Assembly: GCA_016709315.1 (NCBI GenBank)
Contig: JADJMZ010000003.1
Span: 1 to 64,000, forward strand
Direction of reading: 5' to 3'
DNA from: Ignavibacteria bacterium
GTDB lineage: Bacteria > Bacteroidota > Ignavibacteria > Tepidaquicellales > Tepidaquicellaceae
DNA: 64,000 nucleotides
Both the position numbers and the translations under genes were made by a program. Positions 27,204 to 39,321 of this stretch are shown in pieces. The notes beneath the pieces were generated by a model that saw only the letters and a program-made list of their open reading frames with translations, ran no database searches and was not told the DNA's origin. Position 1 is the first letter of the stretch. Each line of letters begins with the position of its first letter.

Positions 27204-28568
27204 ATGGAAGAAAAATTTATCAGTGAAAAAACAAATCTTCTCAATACCGGATGGCGCAGGGCAATAACTGCAAATTCACTGCCGGAAGTATTCGGAAGTA
27301 TTAAAATTCCGACAGGGGGATCATTCTGGCAGAAGCTTTTCGCATTTGCAGGACCTGGTCTGATGGTAGCTGTAGGATATATGGATCCGGGTAACTGGGC
27401 TACGGATATTGCAGGTGGAGCGAAGTTTGGATATGCACTGATCTCTGTTATATTCATTTCAAATATTTTTGCAATATTTTTGCAGCATTTATCTTTAAAG
27501 TTAGGTATTGTTACCGGCAGGGATCTTGCTCAGGCGTGTAAAGATCATTACTCAAAGCCCGTTTCTTTTATTTTATGGATATTATGTGAAATTGCAATTG
27601 CAGCATGTGATCTTGCGGAAGTGATCGGTTCGGCAATAGCTTTAAATCTTCTGTTTGGAATTCCAATAATTGCCGGAGTTGTGATTACAGTTCTGGATGT
27701 ACTGATCATATTATTTTTTCAATACAAAGGATTCCGTTATATTGAAAGCATAGTTGCCGGTTTGATATTTATAATTCTTTCATGCTTCGTATATGAAATA
27801 GCAGTATCGAATCCGGAGTTAGTTCCGGTTTTGAGCGGACTAATTCCTACGCCGCAGATAATTTTCAATCCGGAAATGCTTTACATAGCGATTGGAATAC
27901 TCGGAGCGACTGTAATGCCTCATAATCTTTATCTTCATTCAAGCATTGTTCAGACAAGAAATTTCGACAAAACAGAAAAAGGAAAATCAGAAGCAATTAA
28001 ATTCGCAACAATAGATTCGACAGTAGCTTTGCTTCTTGCTTTTTTTATAAATGCAGCAATACTGATAGTTGCTGCAGCAACATTTCATACAACAGGATAT
28101 CAGGATATTGCAGACATTACAGATGCATATAAATTATTAACGCCTCTGCTCGGAGCTTCATTTGCCAGCATAGTATTTGCTGTAGCTCTGTTAGCTTCAG
28201 GACAAAATTCAACTCTGACCGGAACTCTTGCAGGACAGATAGTGATGGAAGGTTTTTTAAACATAAGACTGAATCCCTGGATGCGAAGACTAATCACAAG
28301 ACTTATTGCAGTAATACCCGCTTTCTTAGTTACACTTTATTACGGTGAAAAAGGAGTTACAAGTCTGCTGATACTCAGCCAGGTAATTTTATCACTGCAA
28401 CTAAGCTTTGCTGTAGTGCCGCTTGTAATGTTTACCAGCGAAAAGAAAAAAATGGGAAAATTCACGAACAAGTTATGGATAAAAATTACCGCATGGATAG
28501 TCAGTACGATAATTATCGGGCTGAATGCATTTCTTCTTTATGAGACATTCACAGAATGGTTTTCCTAA
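27204..28568 (+). CDS. mntH: NRAMP-family divalent metal transporter
   Basis: An inner-membrane proton-coupled importer for Mn(II)/Fe(II), 454 residues with 11 or so membrane helices. The metal-site motifs are clear: MDPGNWATDIAGGAKFG (DPGN, helix 1) and GATVMPHNLYLHSSIVQTR (MPHN, helix 6). The transport signature GQNSTLTGTLAGQIVMEGF is also present. The cytoplasmic N-terminus is ~45 residues. It is in one operon with the DtxR-type regulator upstream. Confidence 0.92.
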   Translation: MEEKFISEKTNLLNTGWRRAITANSLPEVFGSIKIPTGGSFWQKLFAFAGPGLMVAVGYMDPGNWATDIAGGAKFGYALISVIFISNIFAIFLQHLSLKLGIVTGRDLAQACKDHYSKPVSFILWILCEIAIAACDLAEVIGSAIALNLLFGIPIIAGVVITVLDVLIILFFQYKGFRYIESIVAGLIFIILSCFVYEIAVSNPELVPVLSGLIPTPQIIFNPEMLYIAIGILGATVMPHNLYLHSSIVQTRNFDKTEKGKSEAIKFATIDSTVALLLAFFINAAILIVAAATFHTTGYQDIADITDAYKLLTPLLGASFASIVFAVALLASGQNSTLTGTLAGQIVMEGFLNIRLNPWMRRLITRLIAVIPAFLVTLYYGEKGVTSLLILSQVILSLQLSFAVVPLVMFTSEKKKMGKFTNKLWIKITAWIVSTIIIGLNAFLLYETFTEWFS

Positions 28569-28578
28569 GGTTTAAAAA

Positions 28579-29028
28579 TTACTTCTTATATATTTTAAGA
28601 TCTCTGAATTTGAAAAACGAAAAGCCGGGTGAACTGCTCGTAGTAATCTGATATTGACAAAAAGCATTAATTCCCGGAGATGCAATTGTAATATCTTTAA
28701 ACTGTTCTGTTGTTGAAGGATTAAGATTATCGAAGTAATAAATAATTACTCCGTCAGTAGTATTGATGAAAAAAGGAATTAATGCGTTATTGTTTTCTCC
28801 GGAATAATAAAAAGTAAATCTTGCGCTGTCTCTGTCAGTAAAATTAAGAGAACTTCCGGTTATACTATTTGAACGGTTTGCTAAGCCCGATGCTACTCCG
28901 ATCGAATCCCCGGAAACTTCTGCAAGCAATACTTCTCCTGTCACCGGCGGTGTTACAACTTCATCACCTGAACATCCGGTAAGCAATAAAAAGAAACACA
29001 GAACAATAGAATAATAAAGTTTATTCAT
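28579..29028 (-). CDS. Hypothetical lipoprotein
   Basis: A 149-residue protein with a lipoprotein signal peptide, a lipobox LLTGC at residues 15-19 and an acidic SGDEVV start of the mature part. The rest is beta-rich, with SARFTFYYSGENN and GVIIYYFDNLNP. I do not recognise a family. It is convergent with the transporter gene (10 bases between stops) and monocistronic. It is probably exposed in the periplasm or on the outer membrane. Confidence 0.7.
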   Translation of the reverse strand: MNKLYYSIVLCFFLLLTGCSGDEVVTPPVTGEVLLAEVSGDSIGVASGLANRSNSITGSSLNFTDRDSARFTFYYSGENNNALIPFFINTTDGVIIYYFDNLNPSTTEQFKDITIASPGINAFCQYQITTSSSPGFSFFKFRDLKIYKK

Positions 29029-29199
29029 GATTAATTAATTTTAATTTGATGTAATGTAATAATTTTCATTATTATTTAAAACATAAGGATGAGAAATTTG
29101 AACAATTCTTTTGATATGGAATTCAGAAGTGAAATGCACACATCATTTTCGGCATTAATGGCATGCTGAGTCTAAACAAACAGTATTTAATAAAATAAA

Positions 29200-29631
29200 T
29201 CAGAGATCTTTTCTGAACATTTCCATTATCTTCTCAGGTTCTTTTAAAGAAGTAAAACCAAATTTTTCATATAATCCGTGAGCATCTTTTGTTGCAAGAA
29301 ACCATCTTCTCAAATCATGAAGCTCTTTGCAGTTCATAATAACCTCCATCAGCCATTTCGATAATCCTCTGCCCCGGTATTCTTCGATAACAAAGACATC
29401 GGCAAGATATGCAAATGTAGCATAATCCGTAATTACCCTTGCAAATCCTATCTGAGATTTATTTTTATAAATACCGAAGCAGAAAGAATTTTTAATTGAG
29501 CGTTTAGTAACTTCAGGCTGCCGTTTATTTGCCCAGTAAGAGCTGCTGAGAAAACCATGGATTACTTTGAAATCAAGTTTGGATTTGTCGGTACTTATGA
29601 CAAAATTACCTTTTCTGAAATTCTTTTTCAT
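29200..29631 (-). CDS. GNAT-family N-acetyltransferase
   Basis: A 143-residue GNAT protein with the acetyl-CoA loop in VFVIEEYRGRGLSKWLMEVIM (Q/RxxGxG/A type) and the late motif DAHGLYEKFGFTSL. The acceptor substrate is unknown. Alone on the minus strand, divergent from plsC. Confidence 0.85.
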   Translation of the reverse strand: MKKNFRKGNFVISTDKSKLDFKVIHGFLSSSYWANKRQPEVTKRSIKNSFCFGIYKNKSQIGFARVITDYATFAYLADVFVIEEYRGRGLSKWLMEVIMNCKELHDLRRWFLATKDAHGLYEKFGFTSLKEPEKIMEMFRKDL

Positions 29632-29716
29632 AAACTGATTTTTGAAAAATACTTAAAACTGATATAAATTAAAATTTAACTTTCAATAAATACATTGATT
29701 AATTATTTTCTATTCC

Positions 29717-30397
29717 GTGATAACATACATCAAAGCATTTTTCATATCCATTCACTGTGTAATCATAGCCATACTAACGATATTAGTATCTCCATTTGAC
29801 AGAAAAGGAAAAGTCACACATTACCTTTCGAAAATATTCGGAGGGGTGATATTATTCATTGCCGGAGTAAAAGTCATAGCGGAAGGGAAAGAATTACTTG
29901 ACAAGAATGAGAATTATATTTTCATTTCAAATCATGCCAGTTATTTTGACATACCCATATTAATGAAAGCGATACCAAACAATGTAAGATTTATTTACAA
30001 AGACACACTGACCAAAATCCCTGTCCTGGGCTGGGGGATGTATCTTGGCGGATATATACCAATCAACAGGGATAATGTGAGAGAGGCGATGAAATCTTTA
30101 AAGACTGCAGCAAAGAAAATAGAGAAGGGAATTTCTGTTGTGATATTTCCGGAAGGTACAAGGAGTGAGGATGGGAAGCCGGGCGAATTTAAAAGAGGGA
30201 TGTTTGTACTTGCGGATGAGGCAAAAGTGAGTCTTGTGCCTGTGACAATAACAGGATCAGATAAAATACTTCCCAGGAATAAATTTGAAATCAAATCAGG
30301 AACTGTAAAAGTCGTTTTTAATCAGCCGATGGATTACAGAAAGGATAAAAACTTCCTTGAAGAAATAAGAAATATAATTGTAAAAAATTCTTTATAA
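29717..30397 (+). CDS. plsC: 1-acyl-sn-glycerol-3-phosphate acyltransferase
   Basis: This membrane enzyme acylates lysophosphatidic acid to phosphatidic acid in phospholipid synthesis. The 226-residue product starts at GTG (29717), has one or two N-terminal hydrophobic segments (AFFISIHCVIIAILTIL) and the family motifs SNHASYFDIP (HxxxxD), the arginine region of block II, VIFPEGTRSEDG and VPVTITGSDK. It is 24 bases before gatC and may be co-transcribed with it. Confidence 0.88.
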   Translation: MITYIKAFFISIHCVIIAILTILVSPFDRKGKVTHYLSKIFGGVILFIAGVKVIAEGKELLDKNENYIFISNHASYFDIPILMKAIPNNVRFIYKDTLTKIPVLGWGMYLGGYIPINRDNVREAMKSLKTAAKKIEKGISVVIFPEGTRSEDGKPGEFKRGMFVLADEAKVSLVPVTITGSDKILPRNKFEIKSGTVKVVFNQPMDYRKDKNFLEEIRNIIVKNSL

Positions 30398-30421
30398 GGA
30401 TTAACATAAAAACATAAGACA

Positions 30422-30712
30422 ATGTCGGTAACAATAAAAGATGTAGATAAGATAGCTCAGCTTGCAAAGTTGAAATTTAAAGAGAATGAAAAAGTAAAGC
30501 TGCAGAGTGAGCTTAATAAAATTCTGGAATATATTGATCAGTTGAACGAACTGAATCTCGATAATATAGAACCCCTCGAGAATATTAATGAAACCGAAAA
30601 TGTATTAAGAAAAGACGAAATTGAAATCTGGCTTACGAATGAAGAAGCTCTCAGAAATGCTCCGTCGAAGACCGGAAAATTTTTCAAAGTTCCGAAAGTT
30701 TTGGATAAATAA
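30422..30712 (+). CDS. gatC: Asp/Glu-tRNA amidotransferase subunit C
   Basis: The small GatC subunit (96 residues) holds GatA and GatB together; the complex converts mischarged Glu-tRNA(Gln) or Asp-tRNA(Asn). The family pattern is plain: IAQLAKLKFKENEKVKLQSELNKIL, VEPLENI-like NIEPLENINE, LRKDEI and APSKTGKFFKVPKV at the end. gatA and gatB are not in the window. It is six bases before kdsB. Confidence 0.92.
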   Translation: MSVTIKDVDKIAQLAKLKFKENEKVKLQSELNKILEYIDQLNELNLDNIEPLENINETENVLRKDEIEIWLTNEEALRNAPSKTGKFFKVPKVLDK

Positions 30713-30718
30713 TTTCAA

Positions 30719-31469
30719 ATGAAAATTACAGGCGTCATTCCCGCAAGATATGCTTCGACAAGATTTCCGGGAAAACCTTTAATGTTGATTAAAGGCAAGA
30801 CAATGATAGAAAGAGTTTACAGGCAGGCTCAGAAATCCGAATTTATTGACAGAGTTATAGTTGCGACAGATGATAAAAAAATTTTCGAATGTGTGAAAAG
30901 TTTCGGCGGCGAAGTAAAAATGACTTCAGTAAAACATCAGTCCGGAACAGACAGAATTTACGAAGTTGCAAAAAATATTCAAGCTGATATAGTTGTAAAC
31001 ATTCAGGGAGACGAACCTTTCATTGATCCGCTAAACATTGACAAAGCAATAGAGCCACTAATCTCAGATAAAAAAATAAATGTTTCTACACTTGCAATCA
31101 GAATTAAAAATTTTACTGAACTACAGGATCATAACAAAGTAAAATTAGTTATTGATAAAAATAACAATGCGTTGTACTTCTCAAGAAATTTCATTCCTTA
31201 TGACATGAAGAACAATCCGGAGCAGAAGTTTGACTTAAAGAAAAATGCATATTACAAACACATCGGGCTTTATGTTTACAGAAAAAAATATCTTGAAGAG
31301 TTTGTAAAGCTTAAGAAAAGCAGTCTTGAAAAAGCTGAAAATCTGGAACAGTTAAGAATTTTAGAAAGCGGTGAGAAAATAAAAGTAGTGATTACAAAAA
31401 AAGAATCTCCGGCTGTGGATACGCCTGATGATCTGAAAAACATTATTGCTTTGATAAGGACAGGTAAAA

Positions 31470-31480
<11 letters not shown>
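30719..31480 (+). CDS. kdsB: 3-deoxy-manno-octulosonate cytidylyltransferase
   Basis: KdsB activates Kdo as CMP-Kdo for lipid A core synthesis, so the cell makes LPS and has an outer membrane. The 253-residue protein starts GVIPARYASTRFPGKPL and has VNIQGDEPFIDP and KHIGLYVYRKKYLEEF. Its 3' end overlaps the next gene by 11 bases. Confidence 0.94.
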
Positions 31481-33582
<2,102 letters not shown>

Positions 33583-33584
<2 letters not shown>

Positions 33585-33681
33585 TGTGTAGAGTGTGTGG
33601 AGTGTGTGGAGTGTGTGGAGTGTGTGGAGTGTGTGGAGTGTGTGGAGTGTGTGGAGTGTGTGGAGTGTGTGGAGTGTGCGG
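33583..33681. repeat. Tandem repeat, 11 copies of a 9-bp unit
   Basis: AGTGTGTGG is repeated 11 times in a row (first copy AGTGTGTAG, last AGTGTGCGG), starting inside the stop codon of pyrG. The unit length is a multiple of three, which opens long false frames on both strands. Confidence 0.95.
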
Positions 33682-33758
33682 AGAAATGAGAAGATGAAAA
33701 TAATTTAATTGACGATGAAATTGTACGAGATAAGTATAAAAAATATTTGTAAATATTT

Positions 33759-34823
33759 TCATTTATTTATTTTTAATTTCTTCACAACTTCCCCGAATCC
33801 ATCATCAACTCCAAATCCATAGTCGTGCCCATCAACAGATTTTCCCTGCGACTCGAAAGACCAGAGCAACACTCCTGCTATGCCTTCATTGAAATATCTC
33901 TTTAACTCCTGTTCGAGAATTAACTTTCTGTATTCTTTCATGCTTTTTTTAAAGCCGACTTCACCTATATAAATTGGTTTATTAAGTTTCTTTGCGATCT
34001 GAATATTCTTCTTATTATAACTGTTCCATATATATCTCAATGAAAGAGGGAAGTCGTAAGTTCGTTTGAATTTATCCAAAGTGAATTTATCAACAGACTG
34101 CGGAACTGAATTGATCATCGAATCTATCTTCCGGAAATTGTCAGCGAAATTTGCTTTGCCTTTTAAGCGGTACAAAATATCAAGCCGTTCAAGTATAGTA
34201 GAATTAAAACTATAATCGTGAATTGAAATTGCATCAAGAGTTTTGATGGAATAAAGTTTTTCAAAGTTTGCAACATTAAACCTTGAAAACTGATCACCGA
34301 ATTTGTCGCCTATGCCGCCTATTGTACCGATGGAAATTAAATGATTGGGATCAGATTCTTTGATTGTCTTAGAAGCATCTTCAGCGAAATTATACATTTC
34401 CGAAAATGAATTATTGACGGGTTCATTTATCAATTCCCATAAAATGATCTCGTCTCTGTCTTTGAAAGCTGTTGTAATATCTTTTACATAATTCAAATAA
34501 TTCTTTTTATAACCTGTCCTGTACCATTCATCATCTATTTTATAATTCTGAAGATAACCCCAGGTGTCAGCGAGGACGGGTATGACTTTTAAATTCAGTT
34601 CTTTTGAAATATCACAAATCTCTTTCAGCTTATTTTTTTCAAGCGGTTCGAATGCCCAGAATCTTAAAACGCTAAAACCTTCGCTTACTGCATCTTTGAG
34701 CATAGCTTCGGATGTAGCGGAATCAACATTCGCGAGTTCATACATATTACAGCCGATGAAACGGAAGATGTTGGTGTTGAGGGTGAAAGATCTATTAAAT
34801 GATTTTACAAAAGCATTAATCAT
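33759..34823 (-). CDS. GH5-like glycoside hydrolase without signal peptide
   Basis: A 354-residue TIM-barrel enzyme of the cellulase/mannanase type (GH5 or the related mannanase group). Key residues can be placed: ILWELINEPVN with the acid/base Glu134, IHDYSF with His202, and PIYIGEVGFKK with the nucleophile Glu288; GVLLWSFESQG near the end is the last strand with its Trp. These enzymes cut beta-1,4-linked glucans or mannans. No signal peptide or sorting domain is visible, so it appears cytoplasmic, unlike most enzymes of the group in this phylum. It is monocistronic and divergent from the ATPase gene across the repeat array. Confidence 0.8.
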   Translation of the reverse strand: MINAFVKSFNRSFTLNTNIFRFIGCNMYELANVDSATSEAMLKDAVSEGFSVLRFWAFEPLEKNKLKEICDISKELNLKVIPVLADTWGYLQNYKIDDEWYRTGYKKNYLNYVKDITTAFKDRDEIILWELINEPVNNSFSEMYNFAEDASKTIKESDPNHLISIGTIGGIGDKFGDQFSRFNVANFEKLYSIKTLDAISIHDYSFNSTILERLDILYRLKGKANFADNFRKIDSMINSVPQSVDKFTLDKFKRTYDFPLSLRYIWNSYNKKNIQIAKKLNKPIYIGEVGFKKSMKEYRKLILEQELKRYFNEGIAGVLLWSFESQGKSVDGHDYGFGVDDGFGEVVKKLKINK

Positions 34824-34923
34824 ATTTTCAAATAAACTGAAAATATTTAATAAAGATTTTTTAATCTATACAATATTAAATAAAATAATTCATGTGAATC
34901 ACATCCACATTGAGCCAATTGAT

Positions 34924-35232
34924 CCGTTGTTTAAAACCAACGGCAATGAAAAAAATATGTATTGATTTGAGCCGTTGGTTAAAACCAACGGCAATGAAAG
35001 TTAGATTGCTCCTATTTATCCGCTGGTTAAAACCAACGGCAAAGAAAATTAGTATTGGTCTTATTTATCCGTTGGTTAAAACCAACGGCAATGAAAATTA
35101 AATTTCTCCTATTTATCCGTTGGTTAAAACCAACGGCAATAAAAATAAGATTGCTCCTATTTATCCGTTGGTTAAAACCAACGGCAATGACAATAAGGTT
35201 GCTCCAATTTATCTGTTGGTTAAAACCAACGG
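34924..35232. repeat. Seven-copy array of a 48-bp unit with a REP-like palindrome
   Basis: The palindrome CCGTTGGTTAAAACCAACGG (9-bp stem, AA loop) starts at 34924, 34972, 35020, 35069, 35117, 35165 and 35213, i.e. every 48 bases with one 49. Intervening 28-base sequences are also alike (CAATGAAAATTAGATTGCTC and similar), so this is a tandem repeat and not a CRISPR. Stems in copies 1, 3 and 7 have one change each. It fills most of the 525-base gap between two divergent genes; I see no gene in that gap. Confidence 0.95.
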
Positions 35233-35348
35233 CAATAAAAATAAGTATTGAAAAGACTTTTGAAAAGGGCTGATAGCCGAAATTAAAACATATTCTTTCA
35301 GCTGAAATTTTAATAATTTACACGACTAAAATTAATTTTAAAAGAATA

Positions 35349-37787
35349 TTGGATATTCAGGGTTTAAGCTTCAAAGAGGTTAGTGAAAGAATAGCAGCCG
35401 GTCTGCAAAATAAGGCATCAAAGCCGAAGACTAAAACTATTCGTGAGATATTCATCGAAAATATTTTCTCAGTATTCAATCTGGTAATCCTCGCAATAAT
35501 CATTTTCCTGCTTTACTTTTATTTCAGTACTACAGATAAAAGATTACTTTTAGACAGCATCGGTATTCTTACTATTGCTTTGCTCAATACTTTTCTTGCT
35601 ATTTATCAGGAGATCAAAGCTAAACATGCGCTTGATAAAGTAAATCTTCTTTTGAAAAAGGAAGTTATTGTCATAAGGGACGGTGAAGAAAAGCCGATAG
35701 AGCCGGAGCAAATCGTAAAGGATGATATTATTAAAATTCAGAGAGGCGATCAGGTAGTAGTTGACGGATGCGTAATGTACTCGAATCATCTTGAAATAGA
35801 CGAATCACTGCTGACGGGCGAATCGAATCCAATTCAAAAAAAAGAAAAAGATGAAGTCTTATCAGGAAGTTTTTGCTTATCCGGAAACGGATTTTATAAA
35901 GCTGAGAAAATAGGAGACCACAGTTTTGCTGCAGAGATAACCAAGACAGCAAAAAAATATAAATTTGATAAGACTCCTTTACAGAAAAGAATTGATTTAA
36001 TAGTTAAAACACTATTTGGCGTTGCGGTAGTGCTTGTACTTCTGGAAGTGATTTTAAACAGAGGGAATTATGATATAGATTTCATAAGGAAAATCTCTAC
36101 CATTCTGATTTCTCTTGTTCCGCAAGGGCTTGTGCTTATGGCTACTGTAACTTATGCGATAGGTGTATTCAGGATCAGCAAGCTAGGCGCAATAGTACAA
36201 AGACTGAATGCAATAGAATCATTTTCAAATGTAAGGATCGTCTGCACTGATAAGACAGGAACGCTTACGCAGAATAAGCTGACTGTGCATAAGATCAGCA
36301 TTGCAGAAAACGGCTTGCCCGAAGATGAAATTAAAAAGCTTATAGGTACTTACGCCAAACTCACCAGCGATAAAAACGCAACAATCAATGCGCTTTGCAT
36401 ATATGAAGGTGATGATTCATATAAGTTTACAGATGAGTTTCCATTCAGTTCAGAAAGAAAAATGAGCATGATAGAGGCAGTCAGGGGAGAAGAGAAGTTC
36501 GTTTTTATAATAGGCGGATATGACATACTGATAAACAGTTTAGATGAAGAAAGAAAAAGTGATTACGAAAAAATATTTAATGATAACAAATTAAGCATAT
36601 ACAGGAACATATTATTCGGAAAAGTAAAAACATCCGGATCAATAAATGACATAAAGGATTCACCAGATAAAATTGAAATAGAACCATACTGCATAATCTC
36701 CATAAAGGATTCAATAAGAGAGGATGTATTTGACGCAATAAAATTATTCAATGACAACGGAATAAAGATTAAAATACTATCGGGCGATTCATCAAAGTCT
36801 GTACAGGAAGTGGCTAATGAGATCGGCTGGAAGATCAAAGATGACGAACTGATATCCGGCGATGAGCTGGAGAAAGTAAGTGATGATAATATATACAAAA
36901 CGGTAATGGATAAAATAATATTTGCCAGACTAAAGCCGGAGCATAAACTGAGAATTATTAAGACACTAAAGAAAGAAAAGATCTATACTGCAATGATAGG
37001 TGACGGTGTAAATGATCTCCCGGCGATAAAGGAATCGGATATGGGCATTGCGATGGAAGAAGGAAGCAGCATAACGAAGGAAGTTGCGGATATTGTACTG
37101 CTGAAGAATAAGTTTTCACTGCTTCCGCAGATATTTGACGAAGGGAATAAAATCGTGAATACGGTCAACTCCATAGGTAAATTATTTGTCACAAAAAACT
37201 TCTTCATTATTTTCATTACACTGATGTCTCTGTTTTTTCTGCTGGACTTTCCGCTTACACCGAGAAGAGTGTCTCTGATAAACATATTCGGAATTGGTCT
37301 GCCTGCATTCATAATATCACTTAAGAACATGAACACAGACAAGACATTGAATTTCATGAAAGACCTGATCTCATTTGTCATCTTATCCGCGCTGATAATT
37401 GTAGCTTCAGGTTATACAGGAATTTACATAGTACAGAAATATCATGAAGTAAGCGAGAAGGACATACAGATGGTAATGCTGACAATTATGGTGATCACTA
37501 ATATTGCGAATTATTTTTCTATCGTTCTGACAAAAAAGGAAACACAGGAGAACAGACTTATATACATTTTATACGGATTCATAATTATGCTAATTTACAT
37601 TTTTCTGTCTGCGTCGAGTTTTAATCCATGGATACTGAACATAATAAAAAAGTTTTATGAATTAGATTTTGTAAGACAGGATCTATGGCCGGTTATTATG
37701 GCAGTAAGTGTTGCCGGTTCGATAGTTTTATTTGCAGCGCAAAAATTCAGAGCAAAATATATTTCGGACCTAAACAATAAATTATGA
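35349..37787 (+). CDS. P-type cation-transporting ATPase
   Basis: An 812-residue pump starting at TTG 35349. It has the actuator motif DESLLTGESNPIQKK, the phosphorylation site VCTDKTGTLTQNKL (Asp301), and the hinge AMIGDGVNDLPAIKESDMGIAMEEGS. There are about ten membrane helices. Helix 4 has PQGL at residues 258-261 where Ca(II)-type pumps have PEGL. The overall build resembles the CtpE-like group of bacterial pumps, for which Ca(II) transport has been reported in mycobacteria. No metal-binding N-terminal domain is present. The ion is not certain. The last four bases overlap the start of the symporter gene. Confidence 0.88.
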   Translation: MDIQGLSFKEVSERIAAGLQNKASKPKTKTIREIFIENIFSVFNLVILAIIIFLLYFYFSTTDKRLLLDSIGILTIALLNTFLAIYQEIKAKHALDKVNLLLKKEVIVIRDGEEKPIEPEQIVKDDIIKIQRGDQVVVDGCVMYSNHLEIDESLLTGESNPIQKKEKDEVLSGSFCLSGNGFYKAEKIGDHSFAAEITKTAKKYKFDKTPLQKRIDLIVKTLFGVAVVLVLLEVILNRGNYDIDFIRKISTILISLVPQGLVLMATVTYAIGVFRISKLGAIVQRLNAIESFSNVRIVCTDKTGTLTQNKLTVHKISIAENGLPEDEIKKLIGTYAKLTSDKNATINALCIYEGDDSYKFTDEFPFSSERKMSMIEAVRGEEKFVFIIGGYDILINSLDEERKSDYEKIFNDNKLSIYRNILFGKVKTSGSINDIKDSPDKIEIEPYCIISIKDSIREDVFDAIKLFNDNGIKIKILSGDSSKSVQEVANEIGWKIKDDELISGDELEKVSDDNIYKTVMDKIIFARLKPEHKLRIIKTLKKEKIYTAMIGDGVNDLPAIKESDMGIAMEEGSSITKEVADIVLLKNKFSLLPQIFDEGNKIVNTVNSIGKLFVTKNFFIIFITLMSLFFLLDFPLTPRRVSLINIFGIGLPAFIISLKNMNTDKTLNFMKDLISFVILSALIIVASGYTGIYIVQKYHEVSEKDIQMVMLTIMVITNIANYFSIVLTKKETQENRLIYILYGFIIMLIYIFLSASSFNPWILNIIKKFYELDFVRQDLWPVIMAVSVAGSIVLFAAQKFRAKYISDLNNKL

Positions 37788-39274
37788 AAATAAAATTACA
37801 TACACAGATTGTCATAGCGCTTATACTCGGGGCAGTGTTCGGTTCGATATTTCACATTGATCAGAATAAACTCAGTATAAATGCAAACTCAGGAGAGACA
37901 ATAGTTCAGGATTGGAGCAGCATAGCATTCACAAAAAAAGATTCCGTATTAAAGACATACGAATCAAAGGATCAGCTTAGCATAATAAAATATTTTAGTT
38001 CGTTAAGAATTAAGAAAGCTGCCGAAGACATTGTAATTAAAATCAAATACCCTTCAGGTCAGGAACAGATAATTGAAAAAGTAAAAGAGGTCAGCAAAGT
38101 AAAGACGATAGGAGTTTTGCTGAAACCTATTGGAGATATATTCATAAGACTGCTGACAATGATAGCTGTGCCGTTAGTTCTGGCTTCGCTGATAGCCGGA
38201 GCTGCATCGCTTTCAGATCTGAAACACATTGCAAAGATCGGCGGGAAGACGATCGGGTTTTATGCATTGACGGCAGTGATCGCAATATCAATAGGATTGT
38301 TTTTTGCAAATGTAATACAGCCGGGGAAATTCATGCCGGAAGAGAGCAAGCAGCGGCTGATGGAAACTTTTCAGGAAGATGCACAGAGCAGGATTGATCA
38401 GAATGTATCTATGAACATAGTGGACTTTCTTGTAAACATAGTTCCGAAAAATCCATTCAAAGCTATTGCTGACGGAGATTTTCTTCAGATCGTATTCTTT
38501 GCAATATTAACAGGAATATTTTTATCACAGATAAAAACAGAAAAGTCAAAGACAGTGATTGATTTTTTTGAAGGACTTGGAAATGCCATGATTATGCTTG
38601 TAGAAAAAATCATGTACATAGCTCCTTATGCTGTATTTACTCTGATCTCCGCGACTGTTGCTGAATTCGGATTCAGCATACTTCAGACACTTCTATTGTA
38701 TTCAGTTACAGTAATAGCCGGATTAGCTGTATTAACTTTTGTAGAGTATCCGATACTTCTGAAAATATTTACTAAGGTCCCTGTATATAAATTTTTCAAA
38801 CTGCAGAGGCAGGTTATTGCAGTGGCATTTTCCACGAGTTCATCTGCAGCTACATTACCTGTTACAATGGATATCTGCGAAAAGAAGCTTGGGGTACCGA
38901 ACAGAATAGCGAGTTTTGTACTTCCGCTCGGAACTACAGTAAACATGGACGGAACGGCATTGTATCAGGCAGTTGCGGCAATGTTCATCGCACAGGTTTA
39001 CGGTTTCGATCTGAACCTGACACAGCAGCTCACAATTGTTCTTACAGCAGCTTTGGCAGCAGTAGGAACTGCGCCTGTACCCGGAGTTGGTTTAATAATG
39101 CTTATTATTGTTTTAAAATCCGTCGGAGTGCCTGAAGAAGGGATTGCCCTTATTATCGGAGTAGACAGAATCTTAGACATGTGCCGGACAGTTCCGAATG
39201 TAATAGCTGACTCGCTTGCCTGCGTAGTCATAGCAAGCAGTGAAGGAGAGCTGAGGGAATTAAGTAATGAGTAA
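37784..39274 (+). CDS. Dicarboxylate/amino acid:cation symporter
   Basis: An inner-membrane symporter of the DAACS (GltP/DctA) family, 496 residues. The substrate-site motifs are clear: FSTSSSAATLP, LPLGTTVNMDGTA and GVDRILDMCRTVPNV. The protein is longer than usual (about 420-440) because ~80 extra residues stand between the first and second helices (SINANSGETIVQDWSS to KVKEVSKVKT), probably a periplasmic loop. It is likely to take up glutamate, aspartate or C4-dicarboxylates with Na+ or H+. An ATGA overlap couples it to the P-type ATPase. Confidence 0.9.
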   Translation: MKIKLHTQIVIALILGAVFGSIFHIDQNKLSINANSGETIVQDWSSIAFTKKDSVLKTYESKDQLSIIKYFSSLRIKKAAEDIVIKIKYPSGQEQIIEKVKEVSKVKTIGVLLKPIGDIFIRLLTMIAVPLVLASLIAGAASLSDLKHIAKIGGKTIGFYALTAVIAISIGLFFANVIQPGKFMPEESKQRLMETFQEDAQSRIDQNVSMNIVDFLVNIVPKNPFKAIADGDFLQIVFFAILTGIFLSQIKTEKSKTVIDFFEGLGNAMIMLVEKIMYIAPYAVFTLISATVAEFGFSILQTLLLYSVTVIAGLAVLTFVEYPILLKIFTKVPVYKFFKLQRQVIAVAFSTSSSAATLPVTMDICEKKLGVPNRIASFVLPLGTTVNMDGTALYQAVAAMFIAQVYGFDLNLTQQLTIVLTAALAAVGTAPVPGVGLIMLIIVLKSVGVPEEGIALIIGVDRILDMCRTVPNVIADSLACVVIASSEGELRELSNE

Positions 39275-39321
39275 AGGAGTTAGGAATCAAGTAATTTCCA
39301 AACAAAAATTTAATCAAATTA

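Noticed and set aside
34924..35232. CRISPR array
   Set aside because: Repeat size and spacing look right at first sight, but the spacers are near-copies of each other and no cas gene is near.
34910..35273. Two plus-strand frames with RWLKPTA repeats
   Set aside because: They arise from the 48-bp array, whose unit is a multiple of three; the palindromes are plainly structural.
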